NCBI RefSeq assembly: GCF_008327825.1 | Contig: NZ_AP019827.1 | Location: 372,001-436,000 of the forward strand | From: Leptotrichia shahii | Lineage (GTDB): Bacteria; Fusobacteriota; Fusobacteriia; Fusobacteriales; Leptotrichiaceae | DNA: 64,000 nucleotides | Direction of reading: 5' to 3' | Shown here: positions 53,849 to 63,749 of the stretch, in pieces | Layout: the number at the start of each line of letters is the position of its first letter | Position numbering within the stretch: position 1 is the stretch's first letter | Notes under the pieces: model-generated | What the model saw: the letters and a program-made list of their open reading frames with translations, nothing else | What the model was told of the DNA's origin: nothing | Databases searched by the model: none | Position numbers and translations under genes: made by a program

Positions 53849-54100
53849 ATGGCAGAGGTTTTAAAAATACAAAAATGGGGAAACAGTCAGGGAATAAGAC
53901 TTCCTAAAAAAATATTGGAAATACTTGATTTAAAAGTAAATGATACTATTTTGATAGAAGAGGGAGATAATTGCCTTAAATTAAAAAAAATAAAAAAAGA
54001 AAAAAGAAAGACAATAAAGGAATTGTTTGCAAATTATAATGAGGATTATGAAAAACAGGAAATAGATTGGGGAGAACCAGTAGGTAAAGAGGTATGGTAA
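53849..54100 (+). CDS. mazE: MazE-type antitoxin (AbrB/SpoVT DNA-binding fold)
   Basis: 83 residues. N-terminal swapped-hairpin domain (LKIQKWGNSQGIRLPKKILEIL, then DLKVNDTILIEE) and an acidic, extended C-terminus (KELFANYNEDYEKQEIDWGEPVGKEVW) that would wrap the toxin. Ribosome site GAAAGAGAG. It overlaps the toxin start by 7 bases, the hallmark of coupled antitoxin-toxin genes. Confidence 0.93.
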   Translation: MAEVLKIQKWGNSQGIRLPKKILEILDLKVNDTILIEEGDNCLKLKKIKKEKRKTIKELFANYNEDYEKQEIDWGEPVGKEVW

Positions 54101-54423
54101 AACAAGGGGATATAATAAAGATAAATTTTAATCCGCAGATGGGACATGAACAAGCTGGATATCGTCCTGCGGTTATAGTAAGTAATGGTACTTTCAATAG
54201 GGTAACAAATTTAGTTTTAGTTTGTCCAATTACAGATTCAATAGACAAATTTCCGCTTCATATAAAATTAGACAATCGGACTGCTACGATGGGCATAATT
54301 TTATGTGAACACCTTAAATCTTTGGATATTAATAAAAGAAGTTATAAAATTATTGAAAAATTACCAGAGGATATTTTAGAAAAAGTCGTAGACATTATTT
54401 TTTCAGAAATAGAAATTGAATAA
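54094..54423 (+). CDS. mazF: MazF/PemK-type mRNA interferase toxin
   Basis: 109 residues. QGDIIKINFNPQMGHEQAGYRPAVIVS (family start with the catalytic Arg region), VLVCPITDS (conserved Thr/Asp), IILCEHLKSLDINKR near residue 70 and the C-terminal helix ILEKVVDIIFSEI. It would cut RNA at short motifs when the antitoxin is lost; the target sequence is unknown. Inserted between dnaK and the rest of the chaperone region. Confidence 0.94.
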   Translation: MVKQGDIIKINFNPQMGHEQAGYRPAVIVSNGTFNRVTNLVLVCPITDSIDKFPLHIKLDNRTATMGIILCEHLKSLDINKRSYKIIEKLPEDILEKVVDIIFSEIEIE

Positions 54424-54501
54424 AAAAATAAATTTGAAATTGAGATAATAAAATTAAAAAATAAAAATAAATAAAAATTTTAAGAAAAGGATGTGTTAAA
54501 G

Positions 54502-55383
54502 ATGGAAAGTACAGTAAGAACTTTAAAATGTGGAAGTGTTGAAATCGCAGTTGCTGATAGAGGGGCTGAATTGAGAAGTTACAAGGTAGATGGAGAAGAA
54601 TTTATGTGGGATAGAAATCCTGAAATCTGGGCTGCCAGCTCACCTGTGTTGTTTCCGTTTGTAGGTAGCATAAAAAATGGAGTATACAATTATAAAGGGA
54701 AAGACTATGAAATCACTACACGACATGGATTTGCAAGAACAGAAGATTTTGATTTTGTTGAAAAAACTGAAAATTCTTTGAAATTTAGATTTTCTTCAAA
54801 TAGTGAAACTTTAAAAAAATATCCGTTTGAATTTGATTTGTTTTTAACTTATACAGTTAATGACGGTATCTTGGAAATTGGATATGATGTTGTAAATAAA
54901 AATAATTCTGAGATGTATTTTTCACTAGGAACACATCCTGCATTTGCACTTAATGTGAACGATGGTCTAAAATTAGATGACTATTACTTGGAATTTGAAA
55001 AAAATGAAACTTCGCAAAAATATAAACTTACTAATAATGGGCTAGTTTTTGATGAAAAAGTTGATTATTTGAATAATACTAACAAGATTCAAATTACTGA
55101 AAATGTATTTGATGATGATGCAATAGTATTTGAAGGTTTAAAATCAGAAAAAGTTACAATAAAAAATAATAAAAATTCTAAAGAATTAAGCGTTGAATAT
55201 AAAGGATTCCCGTATATTGCATTTTGGAGTAAGCCAAAAGCTCCTTATGTGTGTATAGAACCTTGGTATGGAATTTCAGATTTTGAAAACTGTACAGGGA
55301 AATTGGAAGAAAAGACAGGGATTCTAAAATTGGAAAATGGTGAAAACTTTTTTGCAAAATTAGTTATTGAAGGGAAAAAATAG
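54502..55383 (+). CDS. Aldose 1-epimerase-like sugar mutarotase
   Basis: About 293 residues, galactose-mutarotase fold: VLFPFVGSIKNGVYNYKGKD, TRHGFARTEDFDFVEK (His), SLGTHPAFALNV (catalytic His), AFWSKPKAPYVCIEPWYGISD (Glu near the end). These match the LacX/YeaD-like branch acting on hexoses or hexose-6-phosphates; the sugar is not predictable. ATG 54502 follows AAAAGGATGTG. No sugar operon is nearby. Confidence 0.92.
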   Translation: MESTVRTLKCGSVEIAVADRGAELRSYKVDGEEFMWDRNPEIWAASSPVLFPFVGSIKNGVYNYKGKDYEITTRHGFARTEDFDFVEKTENSLKFRFSSNSETLKKYPFEFDLFLTYTVNDGILEIGYDVVNKNNSEMYFSLGTHPAFALNVNDGLKLDDYYLEFEKNETSQKYKLTNNGLVFDEKVDYLNNTNKIQITENVFDDDAIVFEGLKSEKVTIKNNKNSKELSVEYKGFPYIAFWSKPKAPYVCIEPWYGISDFENCTGKLEEKTGILKLENGENFFAKLVIEGKK

Positions 55384-55403
55384 ATAAAAATTCAAATTTT
55401 ATG

Positions 55404-55568
55404 TTGGTTTTATCGGAAAATTAGGTTATAATATATTCAATTAGCTGGAAAACCAATTAATGGATAATTATAGTTTTTTGGACATCAGCTAGAAACCTAA
55501 AAAAAATTATAAGTTCCTGACAATTTAGAAGATATTTTTATGGAATTGTATAATAGAAGGAAGTGAAA
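55404..55568 (+). promoter_or_regulatory. Promoter and structured 130-nt leader (candidate cis-regulatory RNA)
   Basis: TTGGTT (55404-55409), 17-base spacer, TATAAT (55427-55432). The following leader can form several competing stems: TTAGCTGG-AAAA-CCAATTAA, TAGCTG...CAGCTA about 50 bases apart, and TTATAGTTTTTTGG with CCTAAAAAAAATTATAA. Mutually exclusive pairings resemble a riboswitch or attenuator, but I do not recognise a known class. Confidence 0.45.
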
Positions 55569-56054
55569 ATGTTAGATCTGCTAAAAAATGACTTAAAAAA
55601 ATTTGCAATTTTTGTAGGTTCAGTATCGTTTGGAATGTTAAGTTATAACTTTAATTTTAATTTTTCGAATATAATGTATTTATTTGTATATTTTTTAATT
55701 GCATTAGTTATTTATTGTTTTGTTGGTAAAACACTAAAAGTAGGATTTGAAAATGCAATTGTAGAAACTTTGTTAATAGTTGCAATTTATATGCTCCCGC
55801 TAGATACGAGTTTTAAGTCATTTTTATACGGAGTATTTATGTATATTTCAATTAGTTCCGTTTTTAATAAAGTAAAGGAAGTTGGAAAAATTAAAGAACC
55901 TGTAATAGGAGGTTTATATTTATTAATTGCTCTTATGATAGGGCTTATACTTTATAGATATCCTGGTTCTATAATGTATTTTAAAGGTATGGAAAATATA
56001 AATAATGAAATGTTAGTATTATTCAGTTTAGTAAGCCTAATTGGAAGTATTTAA
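55569..56054 (+). CDS. Membrane protein of unknown function
   Basis: About 161 residues with five or six hydrophobic spans (FAIFVGSVSFGMLSY, IMYLFVYFLIALVIYCFVG, AIVETLLIVAIYMLP, FLYGVFMYISISSVF, GLYLLIALMIGLILY, MLVLFSLVSLIGSI). No family recognised. The ATG at 55569 has AGAAGG eight bases before it. Its long structured leader suggests ligand- or condition-dependent expression; dnaJ starts 94 bases downstream in the same direction. Confidence 0.75.
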   Translation: MLDLLKNDLKKFAIFVGSVSFGMLSYNFNFNFSNIMYLFVYFLIALVIYCFVGKTLKVGFENAIVETLLIVAIYMLPLDTSFKSFLYGVFMYISISSVFNKVKEVGKIKEPVIGGLYLLIALMIGLILYRYPGSIMYFKGMENINNEMLVLFSLVSLIGSI

Positions 56055-56148
56055 TTTAATAATAGAAAAATTACAGTTTAAAAAAATTTTATTATAAAAA
56101 ATAGGTAAAATAAAATTTGCAGAAGTGGAAAGGATATAAAGATAGAAA

Positions 56149-57330
56149 ATGGCAAAAAAAGATTATTATGAAGTGCTTGGCGTACCCAAAAACGCTTCGG
56201 AACAGGATATTAAAAAAGCGTATAGGAGTATGGCGAAAAAATATCATCCAGATAGAAATAAGGATAATCCTGAAGCTGAAGCCAAATTTAAGGAAGTACA
56301 AGAAGCAAATGAAGTGTTAAGCGATCCACAAAAAAGGGCAGCTTATGATCAATATGGACATGCGGCATTTGAAAATGGCGGAGCTGGAGCAGGTGGCTTT
56401 GGAGGACAAGGTTTTGGCGGCTTTGGCGGTGCTGGTGGATTTGATTTTGAAGATTTAGGAGATATTTTTGGAAGTTTTGGAAGTTTTTTTGGTGGAAGAG
56501 GTCAACAAAGTCAAGGACCAAGAGTGCATAGAGGGGATGATTTGAGATACAATTTAACATTAACTCTTGAAGAAGTAGCTTTTGGTACAGAAAAGGAATT
56601 AAAATATAAAAGAAATGGACAATGTCACACTTGTCATGGAAGCGGTGCTGAACCTGGACACGGTACGAAAACGTGTGATAAATGCAATGGTTCAGGACAT
56701 ATAAAAGTGCAGCAAAGAACATTGTTTGGAATGGCGAGTGGGATACAGGAATGTGATAAGTGTCATGGAACTGGAAAAATACCTGAAAAAGAATGTCATA
56801 CTTGTCACGGAATAGGCTTAGAAAGAGAAACATTTACAAAAAAAGTAAGATTTCCATCAGGTCTTCAAACTGGACAAAAATTAATAGTAAGAGATTGTGG
56901 AGATGCAGGGGCAAATGGTGGAATTTTCGGAGATTTAAGAGTTTATATAACTGTTGCAAGACATGATATTTTTGATAGGATAAGTGAATATGATATTCAT
57001 TGTGAAATACCTCTAAAAATGACAACAGCCATTTTAGGTGGTGAAGTAGAAGTACCTACACTTAGTGGCAAGAAAAAAATAGTAATTCCAGAAGGAACTC
57101 AAAATGGAAAAATTTTTAGATTGAGAAATGAAGGAATAAAATATAGTCGAAGTGAAAACAGAGGAGATGAAATTGTAGAAATAAAAATAGAAACTCCAAC
57201 AAACCTTACTGATAAGCAAAAGGATATTTTACGTGAATTTGATGGTTCGCTTGATAATAAAAAAAATTATAAAAAGGCACATTCATTTAAAGACAAAATA
57301 AAAAGATTTTTCAGTAAATTTGAAAATTGA
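56149..57330 (+). CDS. dnaJ: DnaJ, Hsp40 co-chaperone
   Basis: 393 residues, type I DnaJ. J domain with HPD at residues 33-35, Gly/Phe-rich linker ([18 protein letters not shown]), four CxxCxGxG zinc motifs ([32 protein letters not shown]) and the C-terminal substrate-binding domain. It stimulates DnaK ATPase and delivers clients. No CIRCE lies directly upstream, so its heat regulation may differ from hrcA-grpE-dnaK. The ATG is preceded by GAAAGGATATAAAGATAGAAA, a mediocre ribosome site. Confidence 0.96.
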   Translation: MAKKDYYEVLGVPKNASEQDIKKAYRSMAKKYHPDRNKDNPEAEAKFKEVQEANEVLSDPQKRAAYDQYGHAAFENGGAGAGGFGGQGFGGFGGAGGFDFEDLGDIFGSFGSFFGGRGQQSQGPRVHRGDDLRYNLTLTLEEVAFGTEKELKYKRNGQCHTCHGSGAEPGHGTKTCDKCNGSGHIKVQQRTLFGMASGIQECDKCHGTGKIPEKECHTCHGIGLERETFTKKVRFPSGLQTGQKLIVRDCGDAGANGGIFGDLRVYITVARHDIFDRISEYDIHCEIPLKMTTAILGGEVEVPTLSGKKKIVIPEGTQNGKIFRLRNEGIKYSRSENRGDEIVEIKIETPTNLTDKQKDILREFDGSLDNKKNYKKAHSFKDKIKRFFSKFEN

Positions 57331-57482
57331 AAATTTTGGTAAAAAGTATAACAAAGATTAATAAAAAATTCATATTTAATAAAATGATCGAAAGTGTCCA
57401 AAAATTTGTGTAAATTCAAAATGTAATACATATAGTACAGGATAGTATTTTTTATAAAAATAATAGCTATATTTAAAAAAAA

Positions 57483-57510
57483 TTTGAAAAAATTTGGAAA
57501 ATGTTATATT
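57483..57510 (+). promoter_or_regulatory. ilvC promoter
   Basis: TTGAAA (57483-57488), 16-base spacer, TATATT (57505-57510). The leader is about 40 nt, with no T-box or leader-peptide architecture. Confidence 0.55.
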
Positions 57511-57542
57511 ATATAAGTGTGCAAATTTAAATAAAAATTTAG

Positions 57543-58565
<1,023 letters not shown>

Positions 58566-58630
58566 AGTTAATTCAAAACTTTTAAAATAACTATTTAAAA
58601 TGATTTATAAAATAGTAGAATCGATAAGAA

Positions 58631-58668
58631 ATAAAACACTCTAAATTAGGGTGTTTTATTTTTTTCTA
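58631..58668 (+). terminator. Rho-independent terminator after ilvC
   Basis: AAAACACTC / GGGTGTTTT stem (one wobble) with ATTTTTTT tail. Confidence 0.9.
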
Positions 58669-58829
58669 ATTTATTTAGTATGTTCAATGTTTTTTCATAG
58701 GATTTATATTTTACTTTAGAAGTCCTTTCTTTTTACTATAAACAGACGTATGAATACCTTTTAATAATATTCCAAGTATAAAAATATATTTCGTAAAAAG
58801 TGACAATTATACTTACAATCTACTGTTAT

Positions 58830-58866
58830 AAAAAAATAAGGGCTATCTCATTTTGAGATACCCTCT
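58830..58866 (-). terminator. Rho-independent terminator for the L,D-transpeptidase pair
   Basis: AGGG-TATCTCA / TGAGATA-CCCT stem with one bulge; on the minus strand TTATTTTTTT follows. The 58670-58830 stretch between it and the ilvC terminator shows nothing else. Confidence 0.88.
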
Positions 58867-58877
58867 TAAATAGATTT

Positions 58878-60626
58878 TTATTTAACTAGCATTACAGTAG
58901 GAACAGTAGGAACTCTAAAACCTTCCTTATGTCCTGGTGTAGAATTTCCTAACCAGTCATAAATGAATTTGATTTGATCATCATAATGTCTTATACATTT
59001 GTGTGATTCTGGATAAGTTCCAATTTTTTTAGCTGTTGCAGCTTTTCTTTGCTCTCTTGTATTTTTGGGTTCAAATAATGATGGGATGCTGTGCATATAA
59101 CCGCCACCACTAAATCTTACTGCATTTTTTGCATCTCCGACGACAGTTTTATTATCTGAACCTGTGTATTGCATTACAGGTTTAGAATAGGCAATTAAAA
59201 ATGTTCCATAAGGAGTGGCAAATGAATTTCCACTATCTTTTCCAGTAGTTACAAATGAAGAAGTTACAACATTCCAGTCATTTCCAGATTTTTCAATAAT
59301 CATTTCATTTTGGCTAGCTCTGTCAACATAGATAAATCTAGTTATTTCTCCTGTAATTCCAGCATCTTTTAAATATTTACCTGTAGAAGGCTTTAAATAA
59401 TAAGTACCGCTATCATAAGCATCTATTTTAACTTTGATATATTTGTCATTCTGTTCATCAATAACCATAATAGTTCTATCTGGAATATTTATATAGTCTT
59501 TAAAAGTTTTGTCCAAATATCCAAATTCACTTTGGTTAGCACGATTTCCAAATTTATCACGTTTTCCATTTTCTCCACCGCCAAGGGGAATATAGTCATC
59601 TAAAACATATAATTTTTTATTTGCTGAAAGTGCCTCATTTATGAATTTATTTGTTTTCTCAACTTTATTCATCATGTCATTCCAGTCAAATTCTCTTTTT
59701 TCAGCAGCAGATTTTGGAATATATCCAATCTGATTGTCAAAAAATACTTCATACCATTCATCTGATTTACTTCCTACAATACCTATAGTTTTGTATTTTT
59801 GAGAATAGGATGCAGATTTTATTGTTTTAGAGTTTGAACTTGGCTCTTTTTTTATATTTGTTGCAGTTTTTATGAAAACAAATTCATCCATATCTTTTGG
59901 AGAATGTTTATCATATTGAAAATTAAAAGTAAGATTTTTAGGTCTTTGGGCTGAAAATTCCTTTATGTAAGGATGAGATCCCTTTGGAGAATTTGAACTT
60001 GTATTTTTAGGTGTTTCTGTTTTTGTATTTTCACTTGAATTATCACCTTTTTTATTCTCCTCAATTATAGAATCTTGAGCTTTTTTCATATTAGTTGTTT
60101 TTTGATCCTCTGTATTATTTTTTATAGGCTTGTCATTTTTTTGAGAATCATTTTGTAAATTGGTTTTTTTATTTCCATCATTAACTTTAGTTCCTGTTGG
60201 TGTTGCTGGTTTTACTGTTTCCTGTTTTTCTGGAATTTGAGTTTGTGTATTTTGTTTTGATTTAGCTGAAATTCCTGATTTTTTAGGATATTCTGCTATA
60301 AATCCTTTTATAAAGGTATCAAATTTTACTTCAAATTCAGATTTACTTATTGTTTTTTCTACACTTTTTCCTTTCATAAATTTAGCTTTTTCACTAAATA
60401 AATATGGAGTAAATTTTAAATGTACGCTATTTCCTTCTACTGCATAATCCACGTCAATTTTGTCTTTAATTCCATCTCCATCTAAATCTGGTTCTAAAGA
60501 AATTTGCTTCCATTCTAATTTTTGAGTTTCTTTTGGTGCAGAAAAAGTATTTATTGACACTGTAGAAATCATTATTAATGCCAAAATAAAAAATTTCATT
60601 TTTTGTAAATTCATTTTTTTTACCAT
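58878..60626 (-). CDS. L,D-transpeptidase (YkuD family) with SH3-like domain, copy 1
   Basis: 582 residues. Signal peptide (KFFILALIMISTVSINTFSA), an EF-hand-like LEPDLDGDGIKDKIDVDY, a long Lys/Asn/Thr-rich linker (about 130-230), an SH3-like domain (KTATNIKKEPSSNSKTIKSA, EWYEVFFDNQIGYIPKS) and a C-terminal YkuD domain: TPYGTFLIAYSK, GGGYMHSIPS (His) and SHKCIRHYD with C544 as nucleophile. The usual SHGC reads SHKC here. Such enzymes make 3-3 cross-links in peptidoglycan or attach proteins to it. Periplasmic. Its paralogue lies 36 bases upstream. Confidence 0.9.
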   Translation of the reverse strand: MVKKMNLQKMKFFILALIMISTVSINTFSAPKETQKLEWKQISLEPDLDGDGIKDKIDVDYAVEGNSVHLKFTPYLFSEKAKFMKGKSVEKTISKSEFEVKFDTFIKGFIAEYPKKSGISAKSKQNTQTQIPEKQETVKPATPTGTKVNDGNKKTNLQNDSQKNDKPIKNNTEDQKTTNMKKAQDSIIEENKKGDNSSENTKTETPKNTSSNSPKGSHPYIKEFSAQRPKNLTFNFQYDKHSPKDMDEFVFIKTATNIKKEPSSNSKTIKSASYSQKYKTIGIVGSKSDEWYEVFFDNQIGYIPKSAAEKREFDWNDMMNKVEKTNKFINEALSANKKLYVLDDYIPLGGGENGKRDKFGNRANQSEFGYLDKTFKDYINIPDRTIMVIDEQNDKYIKVKIDAYDSGTYYLKPSTGKYLKDAGITGEITRFIYVDRASQNEMIIEKSGNDWNVVTSSFVTTGKDSGNSFATPYGTFLIAYSKPVMQYTGSDNKTVVGDAKNAVRFSGGGYMHSIPSLFEPKNTREQRKAATAKKIGTYPESHKCIRHYDDQIKFIYDWLGNSTPGHKEGFRVPTVPTVMLVK

Positions 60627-60662
60627 AAATTTTTTCTCCTTATTCTTTATTTTAAGGTTATT

Positions 60663-62312
60663 CTATAAAACTACTGCTATTACAGGCTCTTCAGGAATTG
60701 TGTTGTCTCTATCCTTGATTTTACTGTCTGCATTTATCCATTTGACAATAAATTCAATCTGATCATCAAAGTGTCTTACACATTTATGAGAATCCTTGTA
60801 TGTCCCAATTTTTTGAGCAGTTCCCGTGCTTAATGTAGATCCTTTAAAATTAAGTCCCACAGGAATTCCGTGCATATAACCTCCACCACTGAATCTTACA
60901 GCGTATTTTGCACTTCCTCCGATAGTCAAATCAGATCTTCCAGGAAGAGTTTTGTCTCCTTCTCTTGCGTGTCTTGTAAATGTCATGTATGGTCTTGTGA
61001 ATGCTATTAAGAATGCTCCGTGTGGCGTTTCATATGAACCCCATCCATCTTTTCCTGTTGTTACATACGAATATGTCACAACTTCATATTTTTCAGTTTC
61101 GGGATTTCTTTGAAAAAGCACTTCAGTTTGGCTGCTTGGATCAATTGCAACAAATTTATTTACTTCACCTTTTATATTTTCAATTTTTTTGTAAGTATCT
61201 TCCTTTTTCTCAATAAAATAAGGTCCTCCATAGAATGGTGTTTCAATTTTTAACATATTATTTACTTCACCAATTATTCTAAAAATTGTCTGATCAGGGA
61301 TATTAATTATTTCTCCTTCTTTTTTAGAATTTGTATAACCTATAATACTTTGATTATTTTTATTTCCAAATTTATCCTTTTTACTTGGTTTATCACGTGA
61401 TAGAGGAGCATACTCTGTAACAATATACAATTGCTCATTAGCTTTTGTGGCTTTAGTAATAAAGTCGTTTACAATTTCTATCTTACTAATCATTTTGTCC
61501 CAATAAAAGCCTCTTCTAGAAACATTATCTTCTCCTCCTGCAATAAATCCTTTGATAGTTGTTGGATTTTCTGCGATAACTTTACCATTTTTATCTTTAT
61601 TAACTTTTTTACTTACATTAGTAGTAATTCTTTTTGTAAATTCAGTATAATACCATTTTGTTTGTGCATTTGGAGCATCTGAAACCATGTCAAACAGTAT
61701 TTCAGGTTTTTCACTAAATTTCAAATCAGCTATTGCACTTCCATTTGGAGCATCTAGCATACTTGATGATTTTTTTATAAATAAAAAGTTATTTGTATTT
61801 TCGGGAGAATGATTATTAAATTTTACCTTATCAAAAACAATATCATTTGTTTTATTATCTCCATAAATTGTAATATATCTAGTTTCATTTGGCTGAATAT
61901 TTTTAGAATATTCAGGATAATATTCCTTTACTTTATCGAGCATTTTTTGCATTGCCTGAAGTTCCATTATATTAAATTTTTTATCAAAAGCTATTTGATA
62001 TGTCAAAATATCTTTCCCGCCTTGATTTGTGTAAATTGAAATAACAGCCCCAATTAAATTATTTACTGCACTATAAGTTACAACAACTTTCTCATTTATC
62101 CCATCACTATTAAAATCATAATCAAAAACATCTTTTTCCTGCCCTTTTACCACAATATTTTCAGAATATTCCTTTGGTAGATTTAATGGCTCTGCATTTG
62201 TGTTAAATCCTATAATTGTATTAATTAATGCCATTATTCCAATTTCTATTTTTTTCCATTTTTTTATCTTTTCTTTTCCTGATTTAATAATATTATCCAA
62301 TTTTTTTGTCAC
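60663..62312 (-). CDS. L,D-transpeptidase (YkuD family) with SH3-like domain, copy 2
   Basis: About 549 residues from the GTG at 62312, which has AGGAGGGG just before it; the ATG at 62360 lies upstream of that site and is unlikely. KWKKIEIGIMALINTIIGFNTNA is a signal or anchor segment, then YDFNSDGINEKVVVTY (same DxDxDG-like opening as copy 1), an SH3-like part (FLFIKKSSSMLDAPNGSAI) and the YkuD core TPHGAFLIAFTRP, GGGYMHGIPVG, SHKCVRHFDDQIEFI (Cys near 511). It differs from copy 1 by lacking the long low-complexity linker. Probably one operon with copy 1. Confidence 0.9.
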   Translation of the reverse strand: MTKKLDNIIKSGKEKIKKWKKIEIGIMALINTIIGFNTNAEPLNLPKEYSENIVVKGQEKDVFDYDFNSDGINEKVVVTYSAVNNLIGAVISIYTNQGGKDILTYQIAFDKKFNIMELQAMQKMLDKVKEYYPEYSKNIQPNETRYITIYGDNKTNDIVFDKVKFNNHSPENTNNFLFIKKSSSMLDAPNGSAIADLKFSEKPEILFDMVSDAPNAQTKWYYTEFTKRITTNVSKKVNKDKNGKVIAENPTTIKGFIAGGEDNVSRRGFYWDKMISKIEIVNDFITKATKANEQLYIVTEYAPLSRDKPSKKDKFGNKNNQSIIGYTNSKKEGEIINIPDQTIFRIIGEVNNMLKIETPFYGGPYFIEKKEDTYKKIENIKGEVNKFVAIDPSSQTEVLFQRNPETEKYEVVTYSYVTTGKDGWGSYETPHGAFLIAFTRPYMTFTRHAREGDKTLPGRSDLTIGGSAKYAVRFSGGGYMHGIPVGLNFKGSTLSTGTAQKIGTYKDSHKCVRHFDDQIEFIVKWINADSKIKDRDNTIPEEPVIAVVL

Positions 62313-62507
62313 AATTTCCCCTCCTACATTTTCTCTTTCCAAAACATTTCCACTCATCAATCAAAAAGTTACTAACTTTTTTCATTTTAATATCTCTCCA
62401 TCCTTTTTTCAAAAATTTTTATTTTTAAAGCAGAAAATTTTATTTTTCGTTTATATTATACCATAATATTCCTAAAAAAGTAAAACATAAAATAATAATA
62501 AATTGGA

Positions 62508-63728
62508 TTATTTACAAAATTGTGAAAAGTCCATCTTTATCACTTCATAAAGTCTTTCCAGCATTTTCTCCAAATATTTCGTTGGCACAGCCAGATTTAC
62601 CCTCTCAAATCCATTTCCATCTTTCCCAAACGTATATCCTTCACTAAAAAATATTTTTGCTTTTTTATTCATAAATTCCTTGAGTTCTGTATTTTTAAGC
62701 CCCAATGCTCGAAAATCTAGCCATTGTAAATAAGTCCCTTGTATTAGTGGTGCCTTCAAATCTACAAATCTTTCTTCAAAAAATCTATTTACCAATTTCT
62801 GATTTTTATCAACTAATAGCAAAAATTCTTCCAGCCATTCTTTTGCTTCTGTATAAGCTAGTTCACATGCCTTATATGATAATGTTGAAAAAACATGCAT
62901 CGACATTTTTTCCATTTCAGCCTTAAATTTCTTACGTAGTTTTTCATTTCTAATAATTATATTTGAGATTCCTGCTCCAGCTAGATTAAAACTTTTTGTA
63001 GGGGCAGTACATGTTATTGTAATTTCAGCAAGTTCCTCTGATAAAGTCTGAAAAACCGTATGTTTATGCCCAGCCATCACAATATCAAAATGAATCTCAT
63101 CAGAAATCACAATCAAATTATTCTCAACCGCAATTTTCCCAATCTTTTCCAAATCTTCCCTGCTCCACACAATCCCAAGCGGATTATGAGGACTGCACAA
63201 AAGTAATATTTTATTATTTTTATCTTTTGCAAACTCTTCAAACTTTTCAAAATCAATATAATACTTGGCTTCCCCATTCTCATTTTTACTCTCAACTAAG
63301 CCACAATCCACCAATTTTCTCTTATTTGAAGTAATCGCACTATAAAACGGATAATAAACAGGCGTAAACGTAATTACCCCTTCATCCTCCTTCGCAAAAG
63401 CCTTAATCGCAACATATATAGCTGAAACCACGCCAGGTGTACACAAAATCCAGTCTTTTTCCACCTTAAAACCGTGTCTTCTCTCCATCCAATTTATAAC
63501 AGCCTCATAATATTTAGGATAAGTCCCCGAATAACCCAAAACCGCCTCATCAATATACTTTTTCAGCCCTTCCGTTATTTCAGGAGCAATCTTTAATTCC
63601 ATGTCCGCCACAGAAAACGGAATAATATCGTCTTCCAGCTCTGGAAGCACTTCATACATCTGCTCCCATTTGTACGAGCCTTGCCCTTTTCTGCTTAAGA
63701 TTGTTTCAAAATCATATTTTTTTGACAT
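62508..63728 (-). CDS. patB: MalY/PatB-family cystathionine beta-lyase-like aminotransferase
   Basis: 406 residues, fold-type I PLP enzyme. SYKWEQM and IIPFSVADMELKIAPEI (MalY/PatB signature), GYSGTYPKYYEAVINWMERRHGF, CSPHNPLGIVW, VISDEIHFDIVM and PLP lysine in TAPTKSFNLAGAGISN. Members cleave cystathionine or cysteine to release homocysteine or H2S, and some act as aminotransferases. Oral relatives of this organism type are known H2S producers. Ribosome site GAAGGTGAAAAA. Symbol by family, not proven orthology. Confidence 0.9.
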   Translation of the reverse strand: MSKKYDFETILSRKGQGSYKWEQMYEVLPELEDDIIPFSVADMELKIAPEITEGLKKYIDEAVLGYSGTYPKYYEAVINWMERRHGFKVEKDWILCTPGVVSAIYVAIKAFAKEDEGVITFTPVYYPFYSAITSNKRKLVDCGLVESKNENGEAKYYIDFEKFEEFAKDKNNKILLLCSPHNPLGIVWSREDLEKIGKIAVENNLIVISDEIHFDIVMAGHKHTVFQTLSEELAEITITCTAPTKSFNLAGAGISNIIIRNEKLRKKFKAEMEKMSMHVFSTLSYKACELAYTEAKEWLEEFLLLVDKNQKLVNRFFEERFVDLKAPLIQGTYLQWLDFRALGLKNTELKEFMNKKAKIFFSEGYTFGKDGNGFERVNLAVPTKYLEKMLERLYEVIKMDFSQFCK

Positions 63729-63749
63729 TTTTTCACCTTCTATCTTTAA

